Assembly (NCBI GenBank): GCA_002633005.1
Contig: NMRA01000115.1
Coordinates: 700,622-764,621 of the forward strand
DNA length: 64,000 nucleotides
Source of the DNA: Phoronis australis
Lineage: Eukaryota; Phoronida; Phoronidae
Direction of reading: 5' to 3'
Within the stretch, counting starts at the first letter, position 1; each line of letters begins with the position of its first letter. The translations under genes were made by a program, and so were the position numbers. This document shows, piece after piece, positions 1-11,445 of this stretch. Below the pieces are notes generated by a model, which saw nothing but the letters and a program-made list of their open reading frames with translations, had not been told where the DNA came from and did no database searches.

Positions 1-499
1 ATAATTCAACATGTACTATTTTGTTCAATAAGAGATTATTCACAAGACCAAAACAGTATCTGCTGTCTACAAAACCCCAGTTTATAAAAAGCCAACCCAG
101 ATAAATGAAGTCCAGTGAAACTGCAATCTTGCAACAAACACGTTGGCTCATGGAAACCCCACGGTATTCGAGGGTAAACTAAAAAAATTGACCACGGCGA
201 GCCACATTATAAATTGGGGTCTCATGTCAAAGTTTGTTAGTTGCAACGGGTTCTGAGTTAGAAAGTCCACCATACCAGTGAGCAAAAACTGCAATATATT
301 GTAACCCTAGTGTTATACAAGCATAGTAACAAGAATTAATGAGCCTGACCTGCCACAGGGACTTCATAGAATTGCGTGCGAGGTTTGTGTTCCCTGAGAT
401 GGTATGATTTCTGGTTTTGTCCATCGCTTTCTGTAAGAAAGGATTAAAGCACCAATTTCAGTTAACTGAAAGTGTAGACAAAACTAAACTTCTCTCGTA
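1..499. other. Non-coding flank, probably ATAD2-like intron
   Basis: No exon, RNA gene or repeat could be recognised here. If the ATAD2-like gene continues leftward, as its exon phases imply, this stretch lies in its fourth intron. The last two bases are the TA that flanks the transposon starting at 500. Confidence 0.4.
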
Positions 500-670
500 C
501 AGCACACATCACGAAATTTTGTCCGGCCGGAAATTGGTCGACGACTAGTCGGTCGGCTAAAAATTAGCCGACCGGCAGCCGCCCGCAATGCCGACTCATA
601 AGGCGACCCCACAGCCGACCCTTTAGCCAACCCTTTAGCCGACCGGCTGGTCGGCTGCTATTTTTAGGCT
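500..670. repeat. Left terminal and subterminal repeat, copy 1
   Basis: The first roughly 60 bases mirror the right end. They are followed by many direct and inverted copies of GCCGACC or near variants, spaced irregularly. GC content is clearly above the surrounding DNA. Clustered subterminal motifs of this kind are typical transposase-binding sites, but that role is inference. Confidence 0.7.
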
Positions 671-1182
671 AGAGTACCAGTTGCGTAATAGGTTGTCAGG
701 CTCATACCACTTTGCGTGTCGATGCATATTCGTCTTAGCACAGGGTCAAATAAATTAACCTAGTTTTGCTGTCTCGGCTACATGAGTTCACGTCGGTTGT
801 GTAACACCACTACTTCGAAGGTTGAAGGCAAGCGGCATTAGTAAACATTGGATTATGGACAATGCAATAAGTTTTGGATGAAAAACGTGAAAGTTTTCTT
901 TACATTTGATCTTTAATTTGACTTGTGACGTTAACAAATTGTATTAGATCGGTTGCTTCCCGGTCAATACAACGCTGTATAGTCATTTTGTAAACGCGAC
1001 TGTTTTTCGCAGTCTTCGCCCACAATTGATTTTGTTTGTGTAACGCCAAACTGCATCGTTTTTGCGTGTTTTAAGTTATTCACCGGTCTCCTATCACGCG
1101 CCCATGATGAAGGATTAGTGAGTGAGTTGTTACACCGCGAAGAGTTCTCACTCCGGGGATTTTATTTTCATAGTATTGACCC

Positions 1183-2040
1183 NNNNNNNNNNNNNNNNNN
1201 NNNNNNNNNNNNNNNNNNNNNNNNNNNNNNNNNNNNNNNNNNNNNNNNNNNNNNNNNNNNNNNNNNNNNNNNNNNNNNNNNNNNNNNNNNNNNNNNNNNN
1301 NNNNNNNNNNNNNNNNNNNNNNNNNNNNNNNNNNNNNNNNNNNNNNNNNNNNNNNNNNNNNNNNNNNNNNNNNNNNNNNNNNNNNNNNNNNNNNNNNNNN
1401 NNNNNNNNNNNNNNNNNNNNNNNNNNNNNNNNNNNNNNNNNNNNNNNNNNNNNNNNNNNNNNNNNNNNNNNNNNNNNNNNNNNNNNNNNNNNNNNNNNNN
1501 NNNNNNNNNNNNNNNNNNNNNNNNNNNNNNNNNNNNNNNNNNNNNNNNNNNNNNNNNNNNNNNNNNNNNNNNNNNNNNNNNNNNNNNNNNNNNNNNNNNN
1601 NNNNNNNNNNNNNNNNNNNNNNNNNNNNNNNNNNNNNNNNNNNNNNNNNNNNNNNNNNNNNNNNNNNNNNNNNNNNNNNNNNNNNNNNNNNNNNNNNNNN
1701 NNNNNNNNNNNNNNNNNNNNNNNNNNNNNNNNNNNNNNNNNNNNNNNNNNNNNNNNNNNNNNNNNNNNNNNNNNNNNNNNNNNNNNNNNNNNNNNNNNNN
1801 NNNNNNNNNNNNNNNNNNNNNNNNNNNNNNNNNNNNNNNNNNNNNNNNNNNNNNNNNNNNNNNNNNNNNNNNNNNNNNNNNNNNNNNNNNNNNNNNNNNN
1901 NNNNNNNNNNNNNNNNNNNNNNNNNNNNNNNNNNNNNNNNNNNNNNNNNNNNNNNNNNNNNNNNNNNNNNNNNNNNNNNNNNNNNNNNNNNNNNNNNNNN
2001 NNNNNNNNNNNNNNNNNNNNNNNNNNNNNNNNNNNNNNNN
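1183..2040. other. Assembly gap (858 N)
   Basis: An uninterrupted run of N inside the copy-1 transposon. Apparent reading frames across it have no meaning. Confidence 0.99.
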
Positions 2041-4049
2041 TGCTTCGAATGTACAATTAGTAATCATACTTTTGCAGTGGTTCATATCAAACGGATTCAT
2101 TAAATCCAGTAAATATTTTTGCAACTGCCGATCTGCATATTAGACATGCATATTGCATCATACCTCATCAGAGTAAAACTTGTTATCAATCATAGTAGAA
2201 ACATTTATTTTTATCATTGCCACAAGACGTTAACAAACGCAGTCAGTGTCTGTAACTGTTGTGTCTACATTGCTGATGAATTAAAGTCGGTCTAATTCCA
2301 TTTTTATATCACTGATTCATGCCAAAGGTTTGAAATTGCGCCCCCTTAAGAGTTTTGACTTGCCCTGGTGATCACTAGAATCCGATGCAATAAACTTATA
2401 GAAGTTGTTTTTAACCAGGGTAATAGAGCTGAATATTCTGTGCGTTTTCGTTTGCGAGAGTGTTCTTCTTGAATCACTGGGTTAATAATTTTTACGCTCT
2501 ACATGAAAACACAGACAATTTTTTTAGGATTACCTGTACCAGGTTACCCCGAAAACGTTATTTTCAAAGTTTTACCCCCTGGAGTATACGCTAAACGCCA
2601 AGTATTGTGTTCTTACGCAAAAGGGCTCGGAAGGCTCTAGCCTTGGTGCGAAGGTGTTTACTAAAATAAATTTGCGCCGTTGTGGGTAAAAACTGACCGA
2701 ATAAAATCTTCCTAGAGTAATCTAAATTATTTACCAGCGTTGCAAAATTTGGTTTTCTACAATTATTCTGCTGCTAAAATTAGGGTATGACCTTTTGTGT
2801 CGACTTTCAACGCAATGAAATATTGCGTAACCTATTAGTCAGTTTCTTTTTCCCAGATTCTTCAATCAAACGTTCTCCCTCGAGGTTGCGTAAACGTCAC
2901 GACAAATGATCAGAATTGGTTTCACTTCATTATATGTTTTTGGAATTTTGATATCAGTGAACCAAATTTTAGAACAAATTTTGCTGAGATGTTGTCACCA
3001 TCTAATGGGAGATCTCGAAAACATTTTGAAAGTGGCGCGTCACGAATGAACTCTTTTCAAAACGACAACATACGTTTTTTCGTTACAAAAGGCAGAGAAT
3101 TACGCAAGAAGATGACGTCGGATGTTTTTCGTTTAAACGGCCGTAAATGGCAACTTGAATGCCAATTGGCTTCCAGAGTTTGCATGCAAACTCGCCGGTC
3201 TTGAGCTCATGTTGATACAAGCTTTTCGACGAGGTGACAAGCGTACATGTAACTATCCGGGCTGTGTGAAGTTTCGAGGTCTGTTAAAGCTCAATACGCA
3301 GTGGCACCTTGCTGTATTTTGAAAATAGTCTTCACAGCTAGCTGGCTAGGTAGGAAGGCTCTAGCTTCGAAAAATTTTTTACTGCAAAAGTGAAAACGAT
3401 TTCAGAATGATGATGGATGATGGATTACACTACAAACCGATCACAGTCTTCCGTTTTCATGCGCCCATGATTTAATATCGGCGCTATGTTCAAACCATTG
3501 TTTATATTGTTCCTAAAATAAACTTGGGTTCTATTGCTGTACCAACATATTAAGAAACTATACAGAAATAAACAATAATTATCTGTGGTAAAGAGCAATA
3601 TACAGCGTGATGAACTGATGATCAAGAGCAATAACGGATGAGCGCAAATGCATGCTGCTTCTTGAGCAATCCGCGGCATGAAAACATTTAAGGTCGTAAA
3701 ATATCCAGTGTTGTATTCTGATTTTTATGAAATTTTGCTGCAAATTTCAAATTTCGTGCTTGTTTTTATGCATAATGTACTGTGTAAAAAGTCTCATATC
3801 TAAAGTTAGAAATTATTTTTCCGCTATATCACTTAACGTTTGATTTTACCACGCCGTCATTAATTCAACATAAGGTTTTCGGCTTGTGTAATGTCACGCA
3901 CTTCATATTTGTAGGTTGATTCGATTTTACCTCCATTCAATAGTTGAACAAAATTTGATAAACCGATGTCAAGACCGGAGTTGCCACTGGTAAACAGTTA
4001 AATCTTTGTTTGTCCAAAGTTCACCCGCTATGTCATAAAATGGTAATTG

Positions 4050-4252
4050 CCGACCAAGGACACGCTTAATCCGAATTGGTCGTCTACGCTAGGCGACCAA
4101 TTAGCCGACCCAAGTGACGACCACAGAGGTGACTCAGCAGACGGCTCCTAGCCGACCGTTGTTGGTCTGCTGCTGGTCGGCTAGACGACCGGTCGACGGC
4201 CGGTCATCGACCAATTTCCGACCAGTCGGCCAAAAATTCATGATGTGTGCTG
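4050..4252. repeat. Right terminal and subterminal repeat, copy 1
   Basis: Mirror of the left end. It is GGTCGGC/GCCGACC rich and finishes in the reverse complement of the left terminus. It matches 34440-34643 of the large copy. Confidence 0.7.
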
Positions 4253-4625
4253 TATCTCTATGTGACGATACATTTCTAGACAGATGCACTAGCTAGACAA
4301 CCAACATCTGAATCTCATATTCACTTAACAACAGCTTTTAATTGTTCTCTTCTAATTGATTATTTTCTTATTCCAAGTACCATTTCAAAACATGCTTGAA
4401 TAACACTAAATCTATTGAATAAGCTGCACTCTTATAATGCAATTTTATGAGACGATTGAAGTGACAAAAACAACTAACTGCTTATGTCTATTAAATCATC
4501 CACCTGCTACTAGATGCGATGCATCTGAAGATGCATACCTGCAACATGCACACTCATCAAGATAGCAAAGCAAATGTACAATATTTTTACATTCAACATT
4601 ACTGCCAATGAGTCGAGCACATTAC

Positions 4626-7600
4626 CTTCATCTTCATCTCCCTCTTCTTCAGATGAGTCCTCTTCCTCCGTTGTCTTGCCGTCTTCCAGAGGCATGCCAT
4701 ACATATCACGCTTGACAGGGCCCTTCCTCAGTCGCTTCACTCGACTGTACATGTCGTTGAACTGTGGACGAGTAACGTGAAATGTTTTCGCACGGTTTAA
4801 CAGCAGACAAAGAACACCCCAGTGCTTAACTAACATGTTTTTAAGGAATATATATATCTCTTTGCACTGTCAAACAACATCATGTTGCGCACAAGAAATT
4901 TCAGTCAGTTACGCGATAACTATAAAAAAATGATGACTTGCCTCTTTCTTCAAGTCATGGCAACAAACTAATACATTACTACAGATAAAAGTCACCAAGA
5001 ATTTTATTCTAATTTTTTATCAAATCAATTTTCAGGTGGTAACTTGGGTTGACACCTCCCTATGGAACAATGTTTAAACCAGCATAATCATAAACAAAAC
5101 AATTAGAAAACACACCTCTTCTCCATCATCTGGCTCATCATCTTTTTTCTTGGCGTTATTGTTCTTCGAAGGTTCCTCATGCTCGTCATCAGATTTCTGA
5201 GACACGTAGCCAATCAGCGATTGATTAAACGAGTCGTAGAGCTGCTTTCGGTGTCGACCGCTTCGACGGATACCTTCGTCTTGACCGTTCATCAGTGGTT
5301 TCTCAGGTTTGGTGATAGGTGACATCTTCTGAAGTCTGTGGAGGTGTTCATCGTTTAATCAAGAAGCCAGTTACAAAAGGAACCATGACAATTTTCTAGT
5401 AAAAGGAACTCAAATTATCATTTATCCATGTATACTGTGTTGGTTTGGCATATGAAATACATTAGGAAGTTCAAACAAATGTTTCTGACAGAAGTTAAAT
5501 TTGTAATAAGCTGCAAGTAACACGTACAGTCTCTAAATACTGAGCTAACATGGATCTATCGGAGCAAAATGCTTGTCATAGCAATAAAATGGCACGAACT
5601 GCATAGAAAAAGTGCATTCAAGCTGTCTTGCCCTGGTGACAGAGCACAGTGCAATCGATAACAGAACGCAGTTTCGAAGTCACCAAACCCCTCCTACCTA
5701 GCGGTGGACCTCCTTGTACCATAGTGGTGCTCAGCTTCTGCTAGGTCACTCTCTTCGCTGGACGAATAACCCTGGCAACACAAGAAAGTTTGGAGTAAGA
5801 GTAAGAGGGACAGGCTCAAGTTCGGAGAAAAACTGGGTTTGAATAAAAAAGTAAGTTACAGAAGGTCCGTAAATTTACATTCGAAAGTTAACTATACAAC
5901 GGATATATGTTTAGAACTTAACTTTTATTTACACGTGTCCGTTTACTGCACAAAAGTTATATGTTTAGAACTTAACTTTTATTTACACGTGTCCGTTAAC
6001 TGCACTAAAGTTATATGTTTAGAACTTAACTTTTATTCACACGTGTCCGTTAACTGCACAAAAGTCATATGTTTAGAACTTAACTTTTATTCACAAATGT
6101 TTACTGTATAATTGATGTAGGGCTAGGACTTAACTTTTAATCACCACATCATGTCTGTTTACTGTACCACAGATGCAGATATAGAACGCAACTTTAACCA
6201 CATCATGTTATTTACTTTTATTGACCACATCAAGTCTGTTTACTATACCACAGATGCAGGTTTAGAACTCAACTTTAATCACATCATGTTATTTCTAATC
6301 CCATCATGCCTGTTTAATATGCAATCAATGCAGGCTTAGAACTTTCCATCTCGCAAGCAAATTTTTGCGTGTTGAATTTTGAACTTGAAACAAAACCAAT
6401 CACTTGGTGGTTAGTTTCCTTTAGCTATAAAGATCATGTTTATTGTTTTAGATGTAGACTTTATTATGATAAACTCAAAAAGCACTAGTTCAGATCAAGT
6501 GCTTTTAAAACATTCATCAGGTGCTTGTGCAGATGTCTTGTACACCATTCAGCAGAGTCCAACTGCCTCCCTTGTAAGAGCTTGATTTTGCAACTTCAAG
6601 GTCTTCCAAGCTCACACAGAAAATACTACAGGAAGTAAACAACAGGAAATCACAAATATCGTAAGCAGGGCTTGGAATGGCCAATGACGAAAAAGAACCA
6701 AATTTTCCAGGTGATGTATCGTTCCACAAATAAATTAGGTTGTGTGATAGAAATATTCTTTGTGTTGTAAAATTTAACTGAAATAAACATTTTTGCATGA
6801 ATAAAGTCAAAATAATAATTCCAAGTCTTGCATACGGGGCACAATTGCGTTTGTCTGTCTCGGGTGAACCTGTACACGGGACATTGGGCTTGAGAGGAGG
6901 AAATCCTAATTTTCCGATCTCAAATGAACTTACGAACATTTGCTTGCTGAGCTCGCAGGTTTTTCAGTTTAGGTCTCTCGTTTATTAAATTTTTGCGGCT
7001 CTTGCCGACGAGCTTTGGCGACTTCAGTTCCCTTTTGGCGACTTGCGAATTTTGTCATGACACATAAATTTGGCGAGTTGACGTTATGCTTTAAGCGTCA
7101 AGCTATGCTCATTAAAATTCATGCTCAAAAATTAAACAACCCAGTACCGACTTGTGCTCAATAATTGAGGAAGTGTGGCACCATGTTCTGTTCTTAGCAA
7201 GTCAAGAATTACCATAGTTTACCCATTTAATTTTCTACCTTAAAACAAGCATGTTACTAAAGTACCGAAAGCCAGATAAAATTACATTTTGATGGCATGT
7301 CGACAACGATTCTAACAATATCTGGGTGGTGTGAAATTTGCCGAGTTGATTTTTCCCGTCTTAAATGTGCACCAAAAACTCATTTAAATTTCCACAGAAA
7401 AAGAATAGGCAAAAATATGAAGTGCAAAACAGAATGAATTAAGCAACATAGTTTAAACAATCGTCAAAAATTGCTTTGTGAGTTTCACCTCCAACTTTTT
7501 TCTTGGTACAGACATAATGCTGACATTACTTTAACATAATCAACAGGTGGCGCTGCTAGACCACAACAAAGAATGGTCAAAATGCATACTCAATAAAATT

Positions 7601-8883
7601 AAATTGACCAATACTTTTTAAGTCACAAAATAAAAAAAAATTTACAAGTCATATTAATAAGCCAAAGATTAAAATCACCTTATTTCAACATTGACTGATG
7701 GACTTTGTTTCGTCAAAGTAAATTAGTAACACTTTTTGAAACTAAACAAGAAATAATTTATTTACTTTTATTAAAAAAACCAAGTGCATGTAAGAGACCA
7801 GTATATGTTTATTGTAACAACAGAGAGAAGTTTAAAGGTATCCTACAGACTTCTTGAACTTTACTAGATTTCACCAGAGCTACAAGACAACAAAATCTGT
7901 TGTTTTTGAGATGCTATTATTATTAGCTAATTCTCATCGAAGTCCGCTTAACATTCGTTGAAATCAAGGCCGCTAACTTTACCATTTATATACACTCAAA
8001 ATGGGAAGAATTTATCTTCCCCAACACAGCAACATTAGATGTACAAATCCACATTGTGGCTCATCTCAGAAAATTTACCTTTTCTCGTCGAAACTGTCTC
8101 TTAAATAAATTGACAATTCCTTGGTAGGCTTAGTAAAAGACACAGGATTGCAAATGAAAAATTGAGAAGCAGTATGCAGCCACAGTATTAGACTTCTACA
8201 TTTCAGCACACATCTGTAAGATTTTTAAGGGAGTTTCTGATATCGGGAAAATATGGCAGTTGGGGATCTATGATATGATGTCGTCTGCTTAAAACATTTT
8301 GAACGGATATCATAGAATGTCAATACAGTAAGAAAACCTGTCACTATAATAATAGAGGTGGAAAAGCTAAAATGTTGAACTTTGCCAACGTCTACATTTT
8401 CTAACATTCATTTAAGACAAAATTGTTTGCATAGCCATCAAAAACATCTCAATCTATTTCATTTTGAACAGATTGAGATTCAGAACTAATATTCGACAAA
8501 GTCCATGGCAAATTATTGTCATCATGCAATTCAAATCAAACAAAGTCTTTTTGATATTCTGCCATTTCAAATAATTTAAGGATGGTTCACTTGAAACAAA
8601 GTGATAGTTTTGTAAAACGTAAACAAGTTAACAAATGCTGAGACATCAAAAATCGTAGAAAACCAAGAAACACTGGAATCCAACATCACACACACACCAC
8701 TGACTGTTGAGAGTTGAAAGTCAACATGGCGTTCACAGTTGTTACGAAAGATAAGTAAATTTGGTAACTTACGTCCTTTCCTACCCTTTGCATGTCATTC
8801 TGCAGTGGTCTTCTGGACTTCAGCGACAAAAATGTATCCGGGGGATCATCATCAGGCTCTAAACTGTGCCTAGTTTTGACCAT
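4626..8883 (-). CDS. ATAD2/ATAD2B-like AAA+ bromodomain protein, N-terminal exons (partial)
   Basis: Four minus-strand exons can be joined: 8883-8773 (ATG, donor GTAAGT), 5771-5698, 5335-5116 and 4761-4626. Their lengths of 111, 74, 220 and 136 give matching phases, and all junctions are AG/GT. About 180 residues result. The start MVKTRHSLE resembles the ATAD2B N-terminus. Exon 3 has RRSGRHRKQLYDSFNQSL, matching the RRSCR..Y..NQS segment of ATAD2. Exon 4 has DMYSRVKRLRKG then an acidic Glu/Asp run, as in ATAD2B. Family proteins are nuclear AAA+ ATPases whose bromodomain binds acetylated histones. The AAA+ and bromodomain exons would lie left of the window. The third acceptor was chosen (5336, not 5329) because only it keeps frame with exon 2. 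A Tc1-like element occupies the intron after exon 4. The identity rests on remembered family motifs, not a search. Confidence 0.8.
5866..6343. repeat. 54-bp minisatellite with degenerate tail
   Basis: Near-perfect 54-base units begin at 5907, 5961, 6015 and 6069, each starting ATGTTTAGAACTTAACTTTT. More diverged units continue to about 6343. Because 54 is a multiple of three, one frame stays open and yields an 18-residue repeat starting ICLELNFY. It lies in an intron of the ATAD2-like gene and there is no reason to think it is translated. Confidence 0.85.
6668..6827 (-). mobile_element. Small MITE, family A copy 1
   Basis: Bounded by inverted GGCTTGGAAT and ATTCCAAGTC. The interior matches, in reverse orientation, the copies at 12400-12652 and 48359-48600, including the segments GTGTGATAGAAATATT and AATAAACATTTTTGCATG. 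Non-coding and about 160 bases long. No clear target duplication was identified. Confidence 0.7.
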
Positions 8884-9500
8884 AATTGTCGTAGAAATGC
8901 ACGAGACTTACAAACATTTGTTCAATAAGAAGGTCGAAGTGCACACTTTCTCAGTTCGTCCGCGTCACAACATAGAGCAGCTTACGTCACTGTGACAATC
9001 TGTAAAACAGTCCAAAGGTAATTACAATATTCAAAAGTTGGCTTTTGCTGGTTTCCGGTGTCGCAGACTCATTTAACTTTGGTCACCGACTTTATTATAA
9101 CAGAAAACACGCGGAGTGGTAAGCACTGGCTGACTTCGGTGACATCACGAATATGGCGGGAAGTACTATTTCAAAAATTCCGCCAAAAAGAAATTTCTTT
9201 GAAGAAGGATCCTGTGGCTTGTGTAATGTTATCTACGGGTATTTCTTTAGACCGGCCCCTAGTGGATGTGGGGTAATGAAAAATACGGGTAAATCATTCA
9301 CAGATAGCATCTGTAGTGTGATTTAGCAGACGTCTTTGTTCTGTTGACCCATTTTTCTGATCCAACATATTTACCATTTCCCGGAAGTTTCAGGTGCGCG
9401 TGCTCGACGACAAAGTTTCGAACTTGCGTTTTCGCTGGCATGAGTGCCTTGTGTTGTGATTAGCCTGCTCGCAGGCGAACTGTAGATGAAGACTTCTGTA
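8884..9500. promoter_or_regulatory. Probable shared upstream region of two head-to-head genes
   Basis: This lies just upstream of the ATAD2-like start codon on the minus strand, and upstream of the plus-strand TMEM244-like gene. No TATA box stands out. A short plus-strand ORF opens at 9153 (MAGSTISKIPPKR) and meets a possible donor GGTAAAT at 9288-9289. It could be a first exon of unknown gene, but its phase (45 codons plus one base) does not join directly to the TMEM244-like exon at 11446. The promoter role is inferred from position alone. Confidence 0.35.
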
Positions 9501-9601
9501 CGTGCACGTTGACTGTATATAGTGGACTAGTATTGTCTGGTGTACTTAGATATAGAAAGCTTAGAAATCGAAGGCAAAGCTGACTAGACTGATTCCCCGT
9601 C

Positions 9602-10243
9602 TGTGTAGACAATCATTGACCAGGCATCGTCTCTGCTGACGCAGCCAGTGGCAGTAGAGTAGGCAATTACATCGCCCTGGATGCCGCAGGCGTAGAGACG
9701 ATGGAGCTCTTATAGGTGCTTCATACGACGGAAGCTTTTCGGGGAATTATACCTCACACTGACTAAAACATCATGCCTTTTGCGCATAGGGACACCTTAG
9801 TTCTTAATTAGGAGGTCATCAATGTAAATTTAATAATTCCTTCCACTCGAGCAAATACTCCCAGCCTGCTATCAAACTTTTTTTCGAGCAGTCCCTTGTT
9901 CAGTTCCCAAAATTGGTAACTCGCCATTTTTAACACTGCACTGACAGGTGGCATGACGCATGTATCCCCTAGCGTGCGCAGTGCGAAAATGGCGAGTTAC
10001 CAATTTTGCGAACTGAACGAGGGACTGCTCGAAAAAAAAGCTTGAAACTAGAGTATTTGTTGGAGTTGGAAGGAATTAAATTCGTGGATGACCTCCTGAG
10101 GTGTCCCTCTATGTACAAAAGGTATTTATAACAACGTGACTTCGTTGTTTTATTCAGTGCAAGGTATAATTTGCCAAAAATCTTCCGGCATACGAAGCAC
10201 CAATAGGAGCAGCCAGCAGAGACGATGGTCATTGTCTACCGTC
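9602..10243. mobile_element. Fold-back element, family F copy 1
   Basis: Two arms of more than 200 bases are imperfect reverse complements around a centre near 9950. The left arm runs from GGTGCTTCATACG through CAGTCCCTTGTTCAGTTCCC. The right arm repeats this inverted, from GAACTGAACGAGGGACTG to CGTATG..GAAGCACC in mirror. A further 40-base mirrored block (AGACAATCATTGACC / GGTCATTGTCTACC) extends the structure outward, with an extra insert of about 55 bases on the left. Non-coding. Confidence 0.75.
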
Positions 10244-10289
10244 TGTGCTGCTTTCTCTCGCGTAACTGGACTTTGTAGCCGTCTCAACT

Positions 10290-10838
10290 AGCAGTATAAT
10301 AGACAGTGACCGCCGGCAACATCTCTAGCTGGCCCTGGTAGAAACGTTGCTTTATACACCGGAATTTGGTGAATTATACTTCACACTGATTAAACAATCA
10401 AAGTCACGTTGTTATAAGTACATTTTGCGCATTAGGCTGTTCATTTCGATTCCTTCCAACTCGAACAGATGCTCTCATAATAAAACTTTTTCTTCGAGCA
10501 GTCCTTTGTTCAGTTGCCCAAATCGGCTAGGGCATTTTTAGCAACGCGCGCGTTTCTGGTGTGCGCGGTAAAAATAGGAGCACTTGCAGTGTAAAAATGG
10601 CCTGTTGCCGAATTTAGGCAACTGAACTAAGGACTGGTGGAAGAAAAAGTTTGTTTAGGGGTCGTATTTGTTCGAGTTGGAAGAAATTAAAGATATCGAC
10701 GGCCTTTTTAAGGTGTCTCTCTTTGCACAAAGGTAATTATGACAACATGACTTAGGTGTTTTAATCAGTGTGAGGCATAGTTCGCTCAAAAGCTTCTGTC
10801 GCTAGTCGGGCCAGGTAGAGACGGTGGCCTTAGACCCT
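10290..10838. mobile_element. Fold-back element, family F copy 2
   Basis: Same architecture and sequence family as 9602-10243, centred near 10557. The left arm includes TTCAGTTGCCCAAATCGGC and the right arm GGCAACTGAACTAAGGACTG. The two copies lie almost end to end, so the region is a tandem of inverted repeats. Non-coding. Confidence 0.7.
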
Positions 10839-11060
10839 TTATGTGCAGAAAACTTTTTGGCAAATTATCTCGCACTGATTAAACTCTTTAAGCCATGTTC
10901 TTACCTGCCTTTTGCACATAGATGGACACCTTAGGAGGCCGTTGATGTATTCAATTCTTCTCAGCTGGAACAAATAGTCCCACAATCAACTTTATTTTTG
11001 AGCTTTCTTTCATTTAGGTGCCCAAATCGGCAACTGGCCATTTTTACACTGTACGTCCCA
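10839..11060 (+). mobile_element. Fold-back family F, left half only (copy 3)
   Basis: Matches the left arm of the two preceding elements (GCACTGATTAAAC, GGACACCTTAGGAGG, TTTAGGTGCCCAAATCGGC) and stops near the centre. The mirror arm is missing. Confidence 0.65.
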
Positions 11061-11445
11061 GGAGATATGCTATTTTCCTTGGTGTCAAGACCAATACATT
11101 CAGTATTTTCGCAGTTAAACGATCAAAATGAAGTTTGGTGATTCAGATGAGATGTGATTTTAAGTTTGGGAATTAAGAACTGATGGTGCTCGATGCTTAA
11201 AGTTCTCCCTTTGACATGCCAGTCATCGAGTTGTAACAAACTGTCAATTGTTACCAAGCTCCAAATGGACCACTACCATCAGTAAGAAGCTAGTCAACAT
11301 TAGAACTGGTAGAGGTCTGACTTAAGCTAGTTTCTTTGGCCGAAAACAGTTTTGTGTATCTGACTTTAATTTTATAGACTAACTGACTCATGGCGTTCAG
11401 TTTGTTTTGAGTGCTTTGTTTACATGTCCGTACATTGTTTTTCAG

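Larger units (their letters stand above)
500..4252. mobile_element. TA-flanked Tc1-like element, internally deleted copy
   Basis: Both ends carry the inverted terminus CAGCACACATCACGA (the right end reads it with one change, A for C or G near base 13), and each end is flanked by TA (498-499 and 4253-4254), the target duplication of Tc1/mariner elements. Bases 500-1182 match 25840-26563 and bases 2041-4252 match about 32440-34643 of the larger copy almost throughout. The central 5.9 kb of that copy, which holds the transposase, is represented here only by 858 N. If the gap length is right, this is a non-autonomous deletion derivative. It lies in the fourth intron of the ATAD2-like gene. No intact coding sequence was seen in it. 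Confidence 0.85.

Noticed and set aside
1118-2143. Long open frames in several phases
   Set aside because: They run through the 858-base N gap, so they are artefacts of unknown bases.
6517-6939. 140-residue minus-strand frame
   Set aside because: It reads through a MITE with inverted ends and has no recognisable motif or splice support.
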